Assembly: GCA_934454435.1 (NCBI GenBank)
Contig: CAKSGA010000026.1
Span: 1 to 23,317, forward strand
Direction: 5' to 3'
Length of the DNA stretch: 23,317 nt
Source of the DNA: an uncultured Oscillospiraceae bacterium
GTDB lineage: Bacteria; Bacillota; Clostridia; Oscillospirales; Ruminococcaceae
Below the pieces are notes generated by a model. The model was not told the origin of the DNA. It was given only the letters and a program-made list of their open reading frames with translations, and searched no databases. Position 1 is the first letter of the stretch; every line of letters starts with the position of its first letter. The translations under genes and the position numbers were made by a program. Shown here piece by piece: positions 7,989 through 15,337 of the stretch.

Positions 7989-8016
7989 TCCCTCCGGCTG
8001 TGCCGGGGGGATTTTT
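7989..8016 (+). terminator. Rho-independent terminator after rpmF
   Basis: TCCCTCCGGC (7989-7998), loop TGT, GCCGGGGGGA (8002-8011) with one G-T pair, then TTTTT. The stem is nearly identical to that of the terminator at 15204-15233. Confidence 0.9.
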
Positions 8017-8101
8017 GCTTGTCAGCGGCGTTCTGCGGACGGCACCTTTTTTTGACGCTTTGCGTTTTTCGATTATTATCACAGAATATACAGTAAATTC
8101 C

Positions 8102-8130
8102 TTGAAATAGAACGGGAAATGTGTTATACT
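8102..8130 (+). promoter_or_regulatory. Promoter of the der-plsY-gpsA operon
   Basis: TTGAAA (8102-8107), a 17-base spacer and TATACT (8125-8130). The predicted leader is about 30 nt and contains the AAGGAG site (8153-8158) used by der. Confidence 0.8.
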
Positions 8131-8164
8131 AATCTATATAGGCTTTTGAGATAAGGAGAAATAT

Positions 8165-9481
8165 ATGCAGGTAGTAGCAATTGTGGGCAGACCGAATGTC
8201 GGCAAGTCCACGCTTTTCAATAAGCTGGTGGGTCAGCGGCTCTCCATCGTGGACGACAAGCCCGGAGTCACCCGTGACCGTATATACAGCCGCTGCGAGT
8301 GGCTGGGACGTGAATTCATGCTCATCGACACCGGCGGTATCGAGCCCAAGACCGACGACGTTATCCTGGCGCAGATGCGTGAGCAGGCTATGCTCGCAGT
8401 AGAGCGTGCGGACGCTATCATCTTCGTCACCGATATCACCACCGGCGTCACCGCAAACGACAGCGACGTAGCTTCCATGCTGATAAAGAGCGGCAAGCCC
8501 GTTGTGCTTGCAGTCAACAAGGTGGACGGCATCGGCACTCCGCCGCCGGAGATCTACGAGTTCTATAACCTCGGTCTGGGGGAGCCGATCGCTGTTTCCT
8601 CCGTGCATGGCCATGGTACAGGCGACCTGCTGGAGGCGGTCTTTGAGAACCTCCCGCCGGAGCAGCCGGACGAATACGACGCCGACGCCATCAAGGTAGC
8701 CGTTATCGGCAAGCCGAACGTCGGCAAGTCCTCCCTGATAAACCAGATAGCCGGCGAGGAGCGCTCCATCGTTTCCGACATCGCCGGGACCACCCGTGAC
8801 GCCATAGACACCGAGATACGCCGGGGTGACGACAGGTTCATCTTCATCGACACCGCAGGCATGCGCCGCAAGGCCAAGGTCACGGAGAACATCGAGCATT
8901 TCAGTGTTCTGCGTGCGCTGATGGCCGTGGACCGTGCGGACGTCTGCGTTATCGTCATAGACGCCACTGTGGGCTTCACCGAGCAGGACAGCAAGGTGGC
9001 AGGCTACGCCCACGACAAGGGCAAGGCGTGCGTCATCGCAGTAAACAAGTGGGACGCTGTTGAGGATAAGACCGACCGCACGATGCAGGACTTCACAAAG
9101 AAGCTCCAGGTGGATTTCTCGTTCATGTCCTATGCGCCGTTCGTGTTCATCTCTGCAAAGACCGGCCAGCGTATCGACAAGCTGTTCGAGCTGATAAAGT
9201 ACGTCCGTGAGCAGCACTGCATGAGGATCTCCACCGGCGTGCTCAACGATATGCTGAACTATGCGACCTCCCGTGTCCAGCCGCCGTCAGACAAGGGCAA
9301 GCGCCTGAAGATATACTACATGACCCAGGCTTCCGTGTGCCCTCCCAATTTCGTTATTTTCTGCAACAGCCGGGAGCTGTTCCACTATTCCTATCAGCGT
9401 TACATCGAGAACCAGCTCCGGGAGACTTTCGGGCTGGAGGCTACGCCGATAAAGCTCACCATTCGTGAAAGAGGCGAATGA
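8165..9481 (+). CDS. der: Ribosome biogenesis GTPase Der (EngA)
   Basis: Double-GTPase factor needed for maturation of the 50S subunit. The 438 residues show two tandem G domains. G1 of the first is GRPNVGKST (about residues 8-16), with DTGG near 56 and NKVD near 118. The second has GKPNVGKSS (about 182-190), DTAG near 229 and NKWD near 294. The last 80 residues form the KH-like domain typical of Der. Length and order match the family. The start is set by AAGGAG six bases upstream. Its stop codon overlaps the next start in ATGA, so the downstream membrane protein is translationally coupled. Confidence 0.97.
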   Translation: MQVVAIVGRPNVGKSTLFNKLVGQRLSIVDDKPGVTRDRIYSRCEWLGREFMLIDTGGIEPKTDDVILAQMREQAMLAVERADAIIFVTDITTGVTANDSDVASMLIKSGKPVVLAVNKVDGIGTPPPEIYEFYNLGLGEPIAVSSVHGHGTGDLLEAVFENLPPEQPDEYDADAIKVAVIGKPNVGKSSLINQIAGEERSIVSDIAGTTRDAIDTEIRRGDDRFIFIDTAGMRRKAKVTENIEHFSVLRALMAVDRADVCVIVIDATVGFTEQDSKVAGYAHDKGKACVIAVNKWDAVEDKTDRTMQDFTKKLQVDFSFMSYAPFVFISAKTGQRIDKLFELIKYVREQHCMRISTGVLNDMLNYATSRVQPPSDKGKRLKIYYMTQASVCPPNFVIFCNSRELFHYSYQRYIENQLRETFGLEATPIKLTIRERGE

Positions 9482-10056
9482 TGGAGCGCATTCTGTCGGA
9501 TTTCAGGCGCAGACGTTCCGGAATGCTGTTCCGGTGCGTGCTGAGCGCCCTGGCGGTGTGCGCCATCGCATGGGTGCCGCTGGCGTTCTCCGGCGGCTGG
9601 GCGGATTGGCTCCGGACGGTGTGGCTCGTTGCTGCGACAGTGATTTCAGCGGCGGCGCTGATACTGCTGGTCAGGGCTTTTGCCGAGATACTCGGCGTGG
9701 CGGTCAGCAGGCTGAGGGACCAGATAAGCGCATTCCCGGTAGAAGAACAGAAGCAGATATTCGCTGACTACCCCTCGGCAAAGTCATTGGGAGAACGCTG
9801 GCTCATGCCGGAGCATATCCTCTTCTACACCTACCGCCGTGCCGTTATCCTGCGGTATGACGCAATAAAGACCATCTCCCCGAAAAAGGACGGCGACCTG
9901 CTTCTCACCACAACCCAGGGGAACATCACCATGCCCGTAAGGCACGGGGAGAACGGCGGAATGATCTACGCCGTTCTCCGCAGCCGCAACCCCGCCATCA
10001 CGGCGGAATTCGGCGGTACATCAAAAAAATCAGGCAAAGAAACCGAAAGGACATAA
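9478..10056 (+). CDS. Two-helix membrane protein of unknown function
   Basis: A 192-residue protein with a basic N-terminus, two transmembrane helices (about residues 17-36 and 45-67), and a soluble tail of about 120 residues. The tail pattern (MPEHILFYTYRRAVILRYDA, then KTISPKKDGDLLLTTTQGN) resembles small PH-like or YcxB-like membrane-associated beta domains, but I do not recognise a named family. The positive-inside rule puts both ends in the cytoplasm. It overlaps der by four bases and ends 5 bases before plsY, so it belongs to this operon. It may work at the membrane with PlsY; that is inference from position only. Confidence 0.8.
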   Translation: MMERILSDFRRRRSGMLFRCVLSALAVCAIAWVPLAFSGGWADWLRTVWLVAATVISAAALILLVRAFAEILGVAVSRLRDQISAFPVEEQKQIFADYPSAKSLGERWLMPEHILFYTYRRAVILRYDAIKTISPKKDGDLLLTTTQGNITMPVRHGENGGMIYAVLRSRNPAITAEFGGTSKKSGKETERT

Positions 10057-10061
10057 CTCAC

Positions 10062-10724
10062 ATGACGTGGATCTGTTATATAATCATGATCGTAGTCCCC
10101 TACCTGCTGGGAGGGATAAATACCTCGATCATCGTCACAAAGCTGCGCTCCGGCAATGATATCCGTGAAATGGGCAGCGGAAACGCCGGGCTCACCAATA
10201 CGCTGCGCACCCAGGGCAAGGCGGTCGCCGGTATCGTCCTTCTCGGGGACGTCGCAAAGGCGGTGCTCTCCGTGTGGATAGTAAGGCTCGCATTCCTGTT
10301 CATCGGCGGAGTGGATACCACCGTGCTCGAAAACGGCATGAACTGGGTCGGCTACATGGCGGGATTTATGGCGGTGGTCGGTCATGTGCTGCCGGTCTAT
10401 TACGGCTTCCGGGGCGGTAAGGGCGTACTGGCGGCTATCTCCGCCATTTTCACACTGGACTGGCGCACCGGCTGCCTGCTGCTCGGCGTGTTCATTATCC
10501 TGGTGGCGATAACAAGGTACGTTTCCCTGGGCAGCGTGGTGGCTTCTTCGCTGTATTTCGTGGGGACCCTGGTGTTCGTTTACTTTATGGACGGCGACCC
10601 GGCGGGTATCGTATGCACGTTCATTGCGCTGTTCACTGAGGCTATAGTGATATTCAAGCACCACGGTAATATCCACAGGCTTCTCACCCACACGGAAAAG
10701 AAGCTGGGCGAGAAAGCAAAGTAA
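10062..10724 (+). CDS. plsY: Acyl-phosphate:glycerol-3-phosphate acyltransferase
   Basis: Integral membrane enzyme that transfers the acyl group from acyl-phosphate to glycerol 3-phosphate, giving lysophosphatidate, the first step of phospholipid synthesis in Gram-positives. At 220 residues it is close to the family length, with several hydrophobic segments. The conserved loops are GSGNAGLTNTLR (about 38-49) and GHVLPVYYGFRGGKGV (about 107-122). The second loop departs slightly from the usual PxxFxFxGGKG form (YYGFRGGKG), as seen in other family members. gpsA, which makes its substrate, follows 14 bases later, so the pathway order supports the call. Confidence 0.95.
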   Translation: MTWICYIIMIVVPYLLGGINTSIIVTKLRSGNDIREMGSGNAGLTNTLRTQGKAVAGIVLLGDVAKAVLSVWIVRLAFLFIGGVDTTVLENGMNWVGYMAGFMAVVGHVLPVYYGFRGGKGVLAAISAIFTLDWRTGCLLLGVFIILVAITRYVSLGSVVASSLYFVGTLVFVYFMDGDPAGIVCTFIALFTEAIVIFKHHGNIHRLLTHTEKKLGEKAK

Positions 10725-10738
10725 TTCGGAGGCTCATC

Positions 10739-11740
10739 ATGGCAAAGATAACGATACTGGGCTGTGGCTACGGCACTGCCCTCGGCGTATTATTCACGAC
10801 CTACGGTCACGAGGTGGTGACCTGGACGAAATTCGAGAACGAGGCGGAGCTCCTGCGCACCGAGCGTGAGCACAAGCGCCTGCTCCCCGGCGTGATGCTG
10901 CCGGAGGCTCTCGGAGTCACCACAGACCCGAAGTGCGTGAGCGGCGCCGATATCATTCTTGTGGCGATACCCTCGCCGTTCTTCCGGGAGGCTGTGCAGA
11001 CAGTCAAGCCCTACGTGGATAAGACTACCGTTGTGATAAACGTCAGCAAGGGTCTGGAGGGCAGCACCGGCTACAGGCTTTCCCAGATAATACAGGAGGA
11101 GCTGCCGGAGAACCCCGTGGGCGTTATCACTGGTCCCTGCCATGCAGAAGAGATCGCACGGCTGGTGCCCACCACAGAGGTATGCTCCAGCTACAATGAC
11201 GGAGTTGCGGACTATATCCAGCGCACCCTCTCAAACGAGCGCTACCGTATCTACACCAACGATGACGTTGCCGGCTGCGAGCTCGGCGGCGTGCTGAAGA
11301 ACCCTATTGCCCTCGGCTGCGGCATTGCCCGTGGAATGGGGCTCGGGGACAACACCGTTGCAGCGCTCATGACCCGTGGAATGACCGAGATAACACGTCT
11401 TGGCGTGGGACTCGGCGCAAACTGGAAGACCTTCACCGGCATGGCGGGCATAGGCGACCTTATAGTTACCTGTACCTCGCTGCACTCACGTAATTTCCGT
11501 GCCGGGAACCTTATCGGAAAGGGCGTTCCGGCGGCGGAGGCGGTCGCACAGGTGGGCACCGTTGAGGGCTACACCAGCAGCCGCATAGCGTTCCGACTGG
11601 CGCAGGAAAAGGGCATAGAGACCCCGATAATCGAACAGATAGTAAAAATATGCTATGAGGGCGGCGACCCCAAGAAGAGCATTTCCGCCCTTATGACGAG
11701 AAAGAGCAAGCATGAGCGTGAAGTGTTCTGGACAGACTGA
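10739..11740 (+). CDS. gpsA: Glycerol-3-phosphate dehydrogenase [NAD(P)+], divergent nucleotide loop
   Basis: Cytoplasmic enzyme reducing dihydroxyacetone phosphate to glycerol 3-phosphate, the substrate of PlsY encoded just upstream. It has 333 residues, the normal length. The N-terminal Rossmann domain begins ITILGCGYGTALG; the all-helical C-terminal domain carries LKNPIALGCGIARGMGLGDN with the catalytic Lys187, and Lys104 lies in NVSKGLE. Two departures are seen. The glycine loop reads G-C-G-Y-G-T-A, one residue shorter than the usual GAGSWGTA. GPCHAEE (132-138) replaces the usual GPSHAEE. The DNA around the loop reads cleanly and the frame is intact, so this looks like a real subfamily variant. 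The sequence AGGCTCATC before the start is a modest ribosome binding site. Confidence 0.92.
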   Translation: MAKITILGCGYGTALGVLFTTYGHEVVTWTKFENEAELLRTEREHKRLLPGVMLPEALGVTTDPKCVSGADIILVAIPSPFFREAVQTVKPYVDKTTVVINVSKGLEGSTGYRLSQIIQEELPENPVGVITGPCHAEEIARLVPTTEVCSSYNDGVADYIQRTLSNERYRIYTNDDVAGCELGGVLKNPIALGCGIARGMGLGDNTVAALMTRGMTEITRLGVGLGANWKTFTGMAGIGDLIVTCTSLHSRNFRAGNLIGKGVPAAEAVAQVGTVEGYTSSRIAFRLAQEKGIETPIIEQIVKICYEGGDPKKSISALMTRKSKHEREVFWTD

Positions 11741-11756
11741 CACACGGGGGTAACAC

Positions 11757-12635
11757 ATGAACCAGAAGATACCGGCAACGATACGGGAACAGGTGCAGAA
11801 GCTCCGCCTGAGGGGCTGTATCATCGAGGACGAAAAGCACGCAGAGGAAACGCTGAAATACATCAACTACTTCCGCCTGGCGGACTATTTCGCTCCGTTC
11901 ACCGTGTCGAAGGGGCGCTACGAAGAGGGCACGACTTTCGAGAATGTCCTGCGGGTGTACGAAGCGGACAGGAAGCTCCGCAGCATTCTTCTGGCTTCGC
12001 TGGAGGAAACCGAGATAGCCATGCGTGCGGCGGTGAGCAACTATCATGCACTGAAGTACGGCGCACTGGGGTATCTGAACCCGTCCACATTCGATTTCAG
12101 GCACAATCACCAGCAGTTCATTAACAAGGTGAAGCACCTTATAGAAGTCAACGATGACCGGGAGTTCGTGCGGCACTACAACTCGAAGTACTGCGGTGCG
12201 TTCCCGCTGTGGGTGGTGATGGAGCTGTTCAGCTTCGGCACACTGGCGTTCTTCTACAAGGACATGCAGAGCGGCGACAAGAAAGATATCGCCGAGAAAT
12301 ACTACGGCTGCTCCAGCAACGAGCTGGACAACTGGCTGTTCTGCCTGAACGAGCTGCGCAACTACTGCGCACATTACAACAGACTTTACGGCAACAGTTT
12401 CCCGGTCATGCCGAGAACTCCACGGAACATGGAGTTCCAGCTAAAGCCGGACGTTTTCGGCTATATAATGGTGATGAAGCAGCTCGCCCATCACCACGGG
12501 AACTGGAACGAGCGTGTAGTCAAGCCGGTCAGCAGGCTCATCAGGAAGAATTCCGACGTGCTGCGGCTGGACGACCTCGGCTTCCCGCCGGAGTGGGAGA
12601 GCATGCTGCCCTGGGATATCCCGGAGGAGCAATAA
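11757..12635 (+). CDS. Abi_2 family (AbiD/AbiF-like) HEPN protein
   Basis: A 292-residue protein of the Abi-like family first known from lactococcal abortive-infection systems. The N-terminal family pattern LRLRGCIIEDEKHAEETLKY followed by INYFRLADYFAPF is present. So is the conserved HEPN-type motif RNYCAH (Arg201 to His206) followed by YNRLYGN, the expected RNase active site of HEPN proteins. It would act as an RNA-cleaving toxin-like effector in phage defence or stress; the trigger is unknown. There is no membrane segment. It starts 16 bases after gpsA with a GGGGG site and no new promoter, so it may be read from the der operon. Composition does not differ visibly from its neighbours. A structured spacer (12653-12701) follows. 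Confidence 0.88.
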   Translation: MNQKIPATIREQVQKLRLRGCIIEDEKHAEETLKYINYFRLADYFAPFTVSKGRYEEGTTFENVLRVYEADRKLRSILLASLEETEIAMRAAVSNYHALKYGALGYLNPSTFDFRHNHQQFINKVKHLIEVNDDREFVRHYNSKYCGAFPLWVVMELFSFGTLAFFYKDMQSGDKKDIAEKYYGCSSNELDNWLFCLNELRNYCAHYNRLYGNSFPVMPRTPRNMEFQLKPDVFGYIMVMKQLAHHHGNWNERVVKPVSRLIRKNSDVLRLDDLGFPPEWESMLPWDIPEEQ

Positions 12636-12652
12636 TTCAGCACGGGTACTGC

Positions 12653-12701
12653 CGGGGCTTTGTGATACCGCTTGCGGCAGCATGAAGCCCCGTTCGTTTT
12701 T
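12653..12701 (+). terminator. Hairpin between the Abi_2 and TerB genes (terminator or structured RNA)
   Basis: CGGGGCTT (12653-12660) pairs with AAGCCCCG (12685-12692). Inside sits a second short stem, CCG-CTTG-CGG (12668-12677), capped by a stable-type CUUG tetraloop. The run TTCGTTTTT follows. It can serve as a terminator, but the two-part fold is more elaborate than the other terminators here. Conserved RNA structures have been described beside abiF-type genes, and whether this belongs to them cannot be settled by eye. Confidence 0.6.
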
Positions 12702-12719
12702 GAAGAAAGGGTGAGATGA

Positions 12720-14717
12720 ATGTCCGATAAATTCCGGCTGATGATGGACAGCAAGGCCAGGACCCGGGAGGAAATAGAGCAGGAGTTAAACCGTATGATC
12801 GGGCTGAAGTCCCGCCCCGCAGCGCCGGAAGGCTCCGCCCCTGACGAGCAGGCGGTAAAGCAGTCCGTGAGGGACCGCATACGTGGTATAGTGGAGCAGT
12901 CCGTCAGGGACCGTATAAATGATATGGTGGACGAAACCGCCGGGCAGGCTCCGGAGGAGCCGTCCTACGGCGAGAGGATACCCCCAAGGCAGCAGCGCAA
13001 CGAGGTGAACTACATCACCGGGGAGGTCTACCAGAAAAAGCCGCACCCTCCTGCGCAGACGCTGGAGCTTGACGAGCTCGCCTACCCGCCCTCCATGTAC
13101 GATGACGAGCCGGAGGGCGCCGATATCCGCAGCCGCATAACCGAGATGCGCCGGCTCTGCCCGCACTTCGCCGGGAGCATTCAGCGGAAGATGGTAATTG
13201 AAGCGATGGTGAGCCAGGGAGAGTTCATGAAGGACGTCACTGACGATTTCAGCCGGAACTGCTTCTGCGCCATAGACCGCCCGATATACGGGGCGCTTTC
13301 TACCGACCAGCTCCGCACCTACTTCACCTGGCGCACAAATGTCCGCCGGGGAGTTTATACAAAGGCAGACCAGCCCTACGTGGCGCTGTACTGCTATGAG
13401 CTGCTGAATTTCATCGGCGTGGCTTCGGCGGCGGAGGCTCACTCACGGCTTTCGGAGGTGTGGGAGAACTGCCGCAGCTTCTGTCCGGAGCTCCAGGGGC
13501 TCATTCCGAGGTGGCTCAAGGACCTGAGGGCGTTCAACGACATTTCCGGCGTGGAGCCCTCCCCGGCGGAGCTGTGGGGCGCTTCCTGTGACGGGGACGT
13601 CATGGATATCCTGGAGCGCAGGTACTCCGGAAAGCTGGACATGCTGATGAAGAGATCGTCCTATGACGTCACGAAGAGCAAATTCTTCACGGAACAGAAC
13701 CTGCCGCTCATCGACAAGGCGCTGGAATCTGCGCTGAACGCACTGGACGAATACTTCACAAAACGGGATATCACGATGTTCGAGCTGCTATGCGGCAGGC
13801 TGTGGAAGGACCATTCCTGGAAGCCGTTCGCCGGCGCTTATGTGGATATCCGCCGCATGGGAAAGTTCCATGCTATGAAAATAAGCCCGCTGGAGCAGTA
13901 TGTCATAAAGCGTAACGAACCATGTCTTGAAACCTATGAGCCTGCTCCGTACCATTTCTTCATCGGGTGGACGATAAAGGGCGTTGAGAGCGTGCTCAGG
14001 AAGCGCACGGGGTTCCGCTACGGGCTGACCATAAACCTCGACCCGGTACTTGCGGATATGCGCAACCGTGACCGGCTGTATGCGGCGGTCAGCGACCCGG
14101 AGTTCCCCGATGTGGTGAAGAATGCGGTGGAGCGCTGGTGCGACAGCCAGGGAATATTCCCGCCGAAGAAGCAGAAGAAGCGTCCGGCGGTAAATTACGA
14201 TGAGGTAAGGCAGGAGGCTCCCCGGGCTCCGGTGGTGATAGACGTCAGCAAGCTCGCCAGAATACGTGAGGAGGCTGACGAGACCACACGAAAGCTCATC
14301 ATCGAGGAGCCGGAGACCGTAGAGCAGCAGGAGATCTCCGACCGCATGGCGGGCATTGAGGAGCAGCACTTTGATGAACAGGCTGCGGACTTCGCCGAGG
14401 ATTACTCCGAGTATAACGTAGCAGCAGATATACTCCCGGAAAACACGGAACCACTTCCGGAAGATCTTCCGGAGGGCTGGGGCGGGCTCTCCCGGGAGCT
14501 GACGGAGCGGGACATTTCGCTGCTGACGGCAGTGCTGGAGGGAACGGCGGAGAGCTTCTGCCGGAGCTGCGGCGTCATGCCGGAAACGGAGTACGACCGC
14601 ATAAACAGCAGCGCCATGGAGCACATCGGGGATATCCTGATAGAAAACGGCACCGTGATAGAGGACTATCAGCCGGAGCTTGAAAAACTTCTGGCATACA
14701 GGAAGGACAGAACTTGA
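12720..14717 (+). CDS. TerB-N / TerB-C domain protein
   Basis: A 665-residue soluble protein. Residues 1-110 are charged and probably flexible and include a tandem 12-residue repeat (48-71). From about 115 to 330 lies a TerB-N domain, recognised by YFTWRTNVRRGVYTKADQPY followed by VALYCYELLN (about 201-230). A middle segment of unknown fold follows. The last 120 residues match TerB-C, with GWGGLSRELTERD at about 586-598 and YDRINSSAMEHIGDILIENG then TVIEDYQPEL. TerB-N/TerB-C proteins are predicted from genome context to take part in tellurite-resistance-type, metal-linked stress or phage-response systems, often with helicases or ATPases; their biochemistry is not known. No helicase is adjacent; the neighbours are Abi_2 and a GNAT protein. 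A GAAAGGGTGAG site precedes the start. Confidence 0.87.
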   Translation: MSDKFRLMMDSKARTREEIEQELNRMIGLKSRPAAPEGSAPDEQAVKQSVRDRIRGIVEQSVRDRINDMVDETAGQAPEEPSYGERIPPRQQRNEVNYITGEVYQKKPHPPAQTLELDELAYPPSMYDDEPEGADIRSRITEMRRLCPHFAGSIQRKMVIEAMVSQGEFMKDVTDDFSRNCFCAIDRPIYGALSTDQLRTYFTWRTNVRRGVYTKADQPYVALYCYELLNFIGVASAAEAHSRLSEVWENCRSFCPELQGLIPRWLKDLRAFNDISGVEPSPAELWGASCDGDVMDILERRYSGKLDMLMKRSSYDVTKSKFFTEQNLPLIDKALESALNALDEYFTKRDITMFELLCGRLWKDHSWKPFAGAYVDIRRMGKFHAMKISPLEQYVIKRNEPCLETYEPAPYHFFIGWTIKGVESVLRKRTGFRYGLTINLDPVLADMRNRDRLYAAVSDPEFPDVVKNAVERWCDSQGIFPPKKQKKRPAVNYDEVRQEAPRAPVVIDVSKLARIREEADETTRKLIIEEPETVEQQEISDRMAGIEEQHFDEQAADFAEDYSEYNVAADILPENTEPLPEDLPEGWGGLSRELTERDISLLTAVLEGTAESFCRSCGVMPETEYDRINSSAMEHIGDILIENGTVIEDYQPELEKLLAYRKDRT

Positions 14718-15184
14718 TAACAGTAAGAAGGGCACAGAAAAAGGACGCAGACAAGACGATAAAGCTTCTCAGCGAGGTGCTGGAGCTGCATGCGAAGCTC
14801 CGCCCGGATATATTCATCTCCGGCAGGACGAAGTACACCCGTGAGGAGCTGAACGGGATATTCAGCAATGACGAAACGCCGGTGTTCGTGGCGGTGGACG
14901 ACAACGACGAGGTAGCGGGCTATGCATTCTGCGTGATGAAGCAGCCGCCGTTCTCCACGAATATGAAACCGGTCAGGACCCTCTACATCGACGACCTCTG
15001 CGTTGACGAAAACGTGAGGGGTCAGCATGTGGGCACTATACTGTTCGACCATGTGAAGAAATACGCAAAGGAACAGGGCTGCTATGACGTCACCCTGAAC
15101 GTCTGGGAGGGCAACAACGCCCGGGAGTTCTACGACAAGATGGGAATGTTTGTCAAGGAAACCCAGATGGAGATAATTCTCTGA
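14714..15184 (+). CDS. GNAT family N-acetyltransferase, TTG start
   Basis: A 156-residue single-domain acetyltransferase that would use acetyl-CoA. The core motif VDENVRGQHVGTILFDHVKK (97-116) binds the cofactor pyrophosphate. The C-terminal part WEGNNAREFYDKMGM is the usual last strand-helix of the fold. The substrate is unknown. The start is a TTG overlapping the TerB-C stop codon in TTGA, with GGAAGGA 6-7 bases before it. No ATG lies near, and the next methionine would remove half the fold. Coupled translation with the TerB gene is therefore likely. It ends at a terminator (15204-15233) and so is the last gene of the unit. Confidence 0.88.
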   Translation: MITVRRAQKKDADKTIKLLSEVLELHAKLRPDIFISGRTKYTREELNGIFSNDETPVFVAVDDNDEVAGYAFCVMKQPPFSTNMKPVRTLYIDDLCVDENVRGQHVGTILFDHVKKYAKEQGCYDVTLNVWEGNNAREFYDKMGMFVKETQMEIIL

Positions 15185-15203
15185 TTTTTTGTGCTATCTG
15201 CTT

Positions 15204-15233
15204 TCCCTCCGGCTTTTCCGGGGGGATTTTTTT
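15204..15233 (+). terminator. Terminator after the Abi-TerB-GNAT genes
   Basis: TCCCTCCGG (15204-15212), loop CTTTT, CCGGGGGGA (15218-15226), then seven T. The arms are the same as in the rpmF terminator, including the G-T pair. Confidence 0.92.
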
Positions 15234-15267
15234 GTGTGTGATAATAGTAGATTTTTCGCTGATAATA

Positions 15268-15276
15268 TGCTATAAT
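15268..15276 (+). promoter_or_regulatory. Extended -10 promoter of the ECF-coaX operon
   Basis: TGCTATAAT is an extended -10 box. The matching -35 position (about 15248-15253, TAGATT) is weak, as is common with extended -10 promoters. The 5' leader of about 55 nt holds a small hairpin, CCCCG-TTCAT-CGGGG (15297-15311), before the AAGGAGG site. It is too short for a known vitamin riboswitch. Confidence 0.7.
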
Positions 15277-15337
15277 ACAAGAGTATTGTATTGTATCCCC
15301 GTTCATCGGGGAATGATAACAAGGAGGAAAATTCAAT

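Noticed and set aside
11757..15184. Abi-TerB-GNAT region as a recently acquired mobile island
   Set aside because: No integrase, transposase, tRNA site or flanking repeats were found, and codon use and GC content look like the neighbours. Function may be accessory, but recent transfer is not supported.
15277..15337. Vitamin riboswitch upstream of the ECF S component
   Set aside because: Only about 55-60 nt with one small hairpin; too short for TPP, FMN, cobalamin or folate aptamers, and no conserved core was seen.
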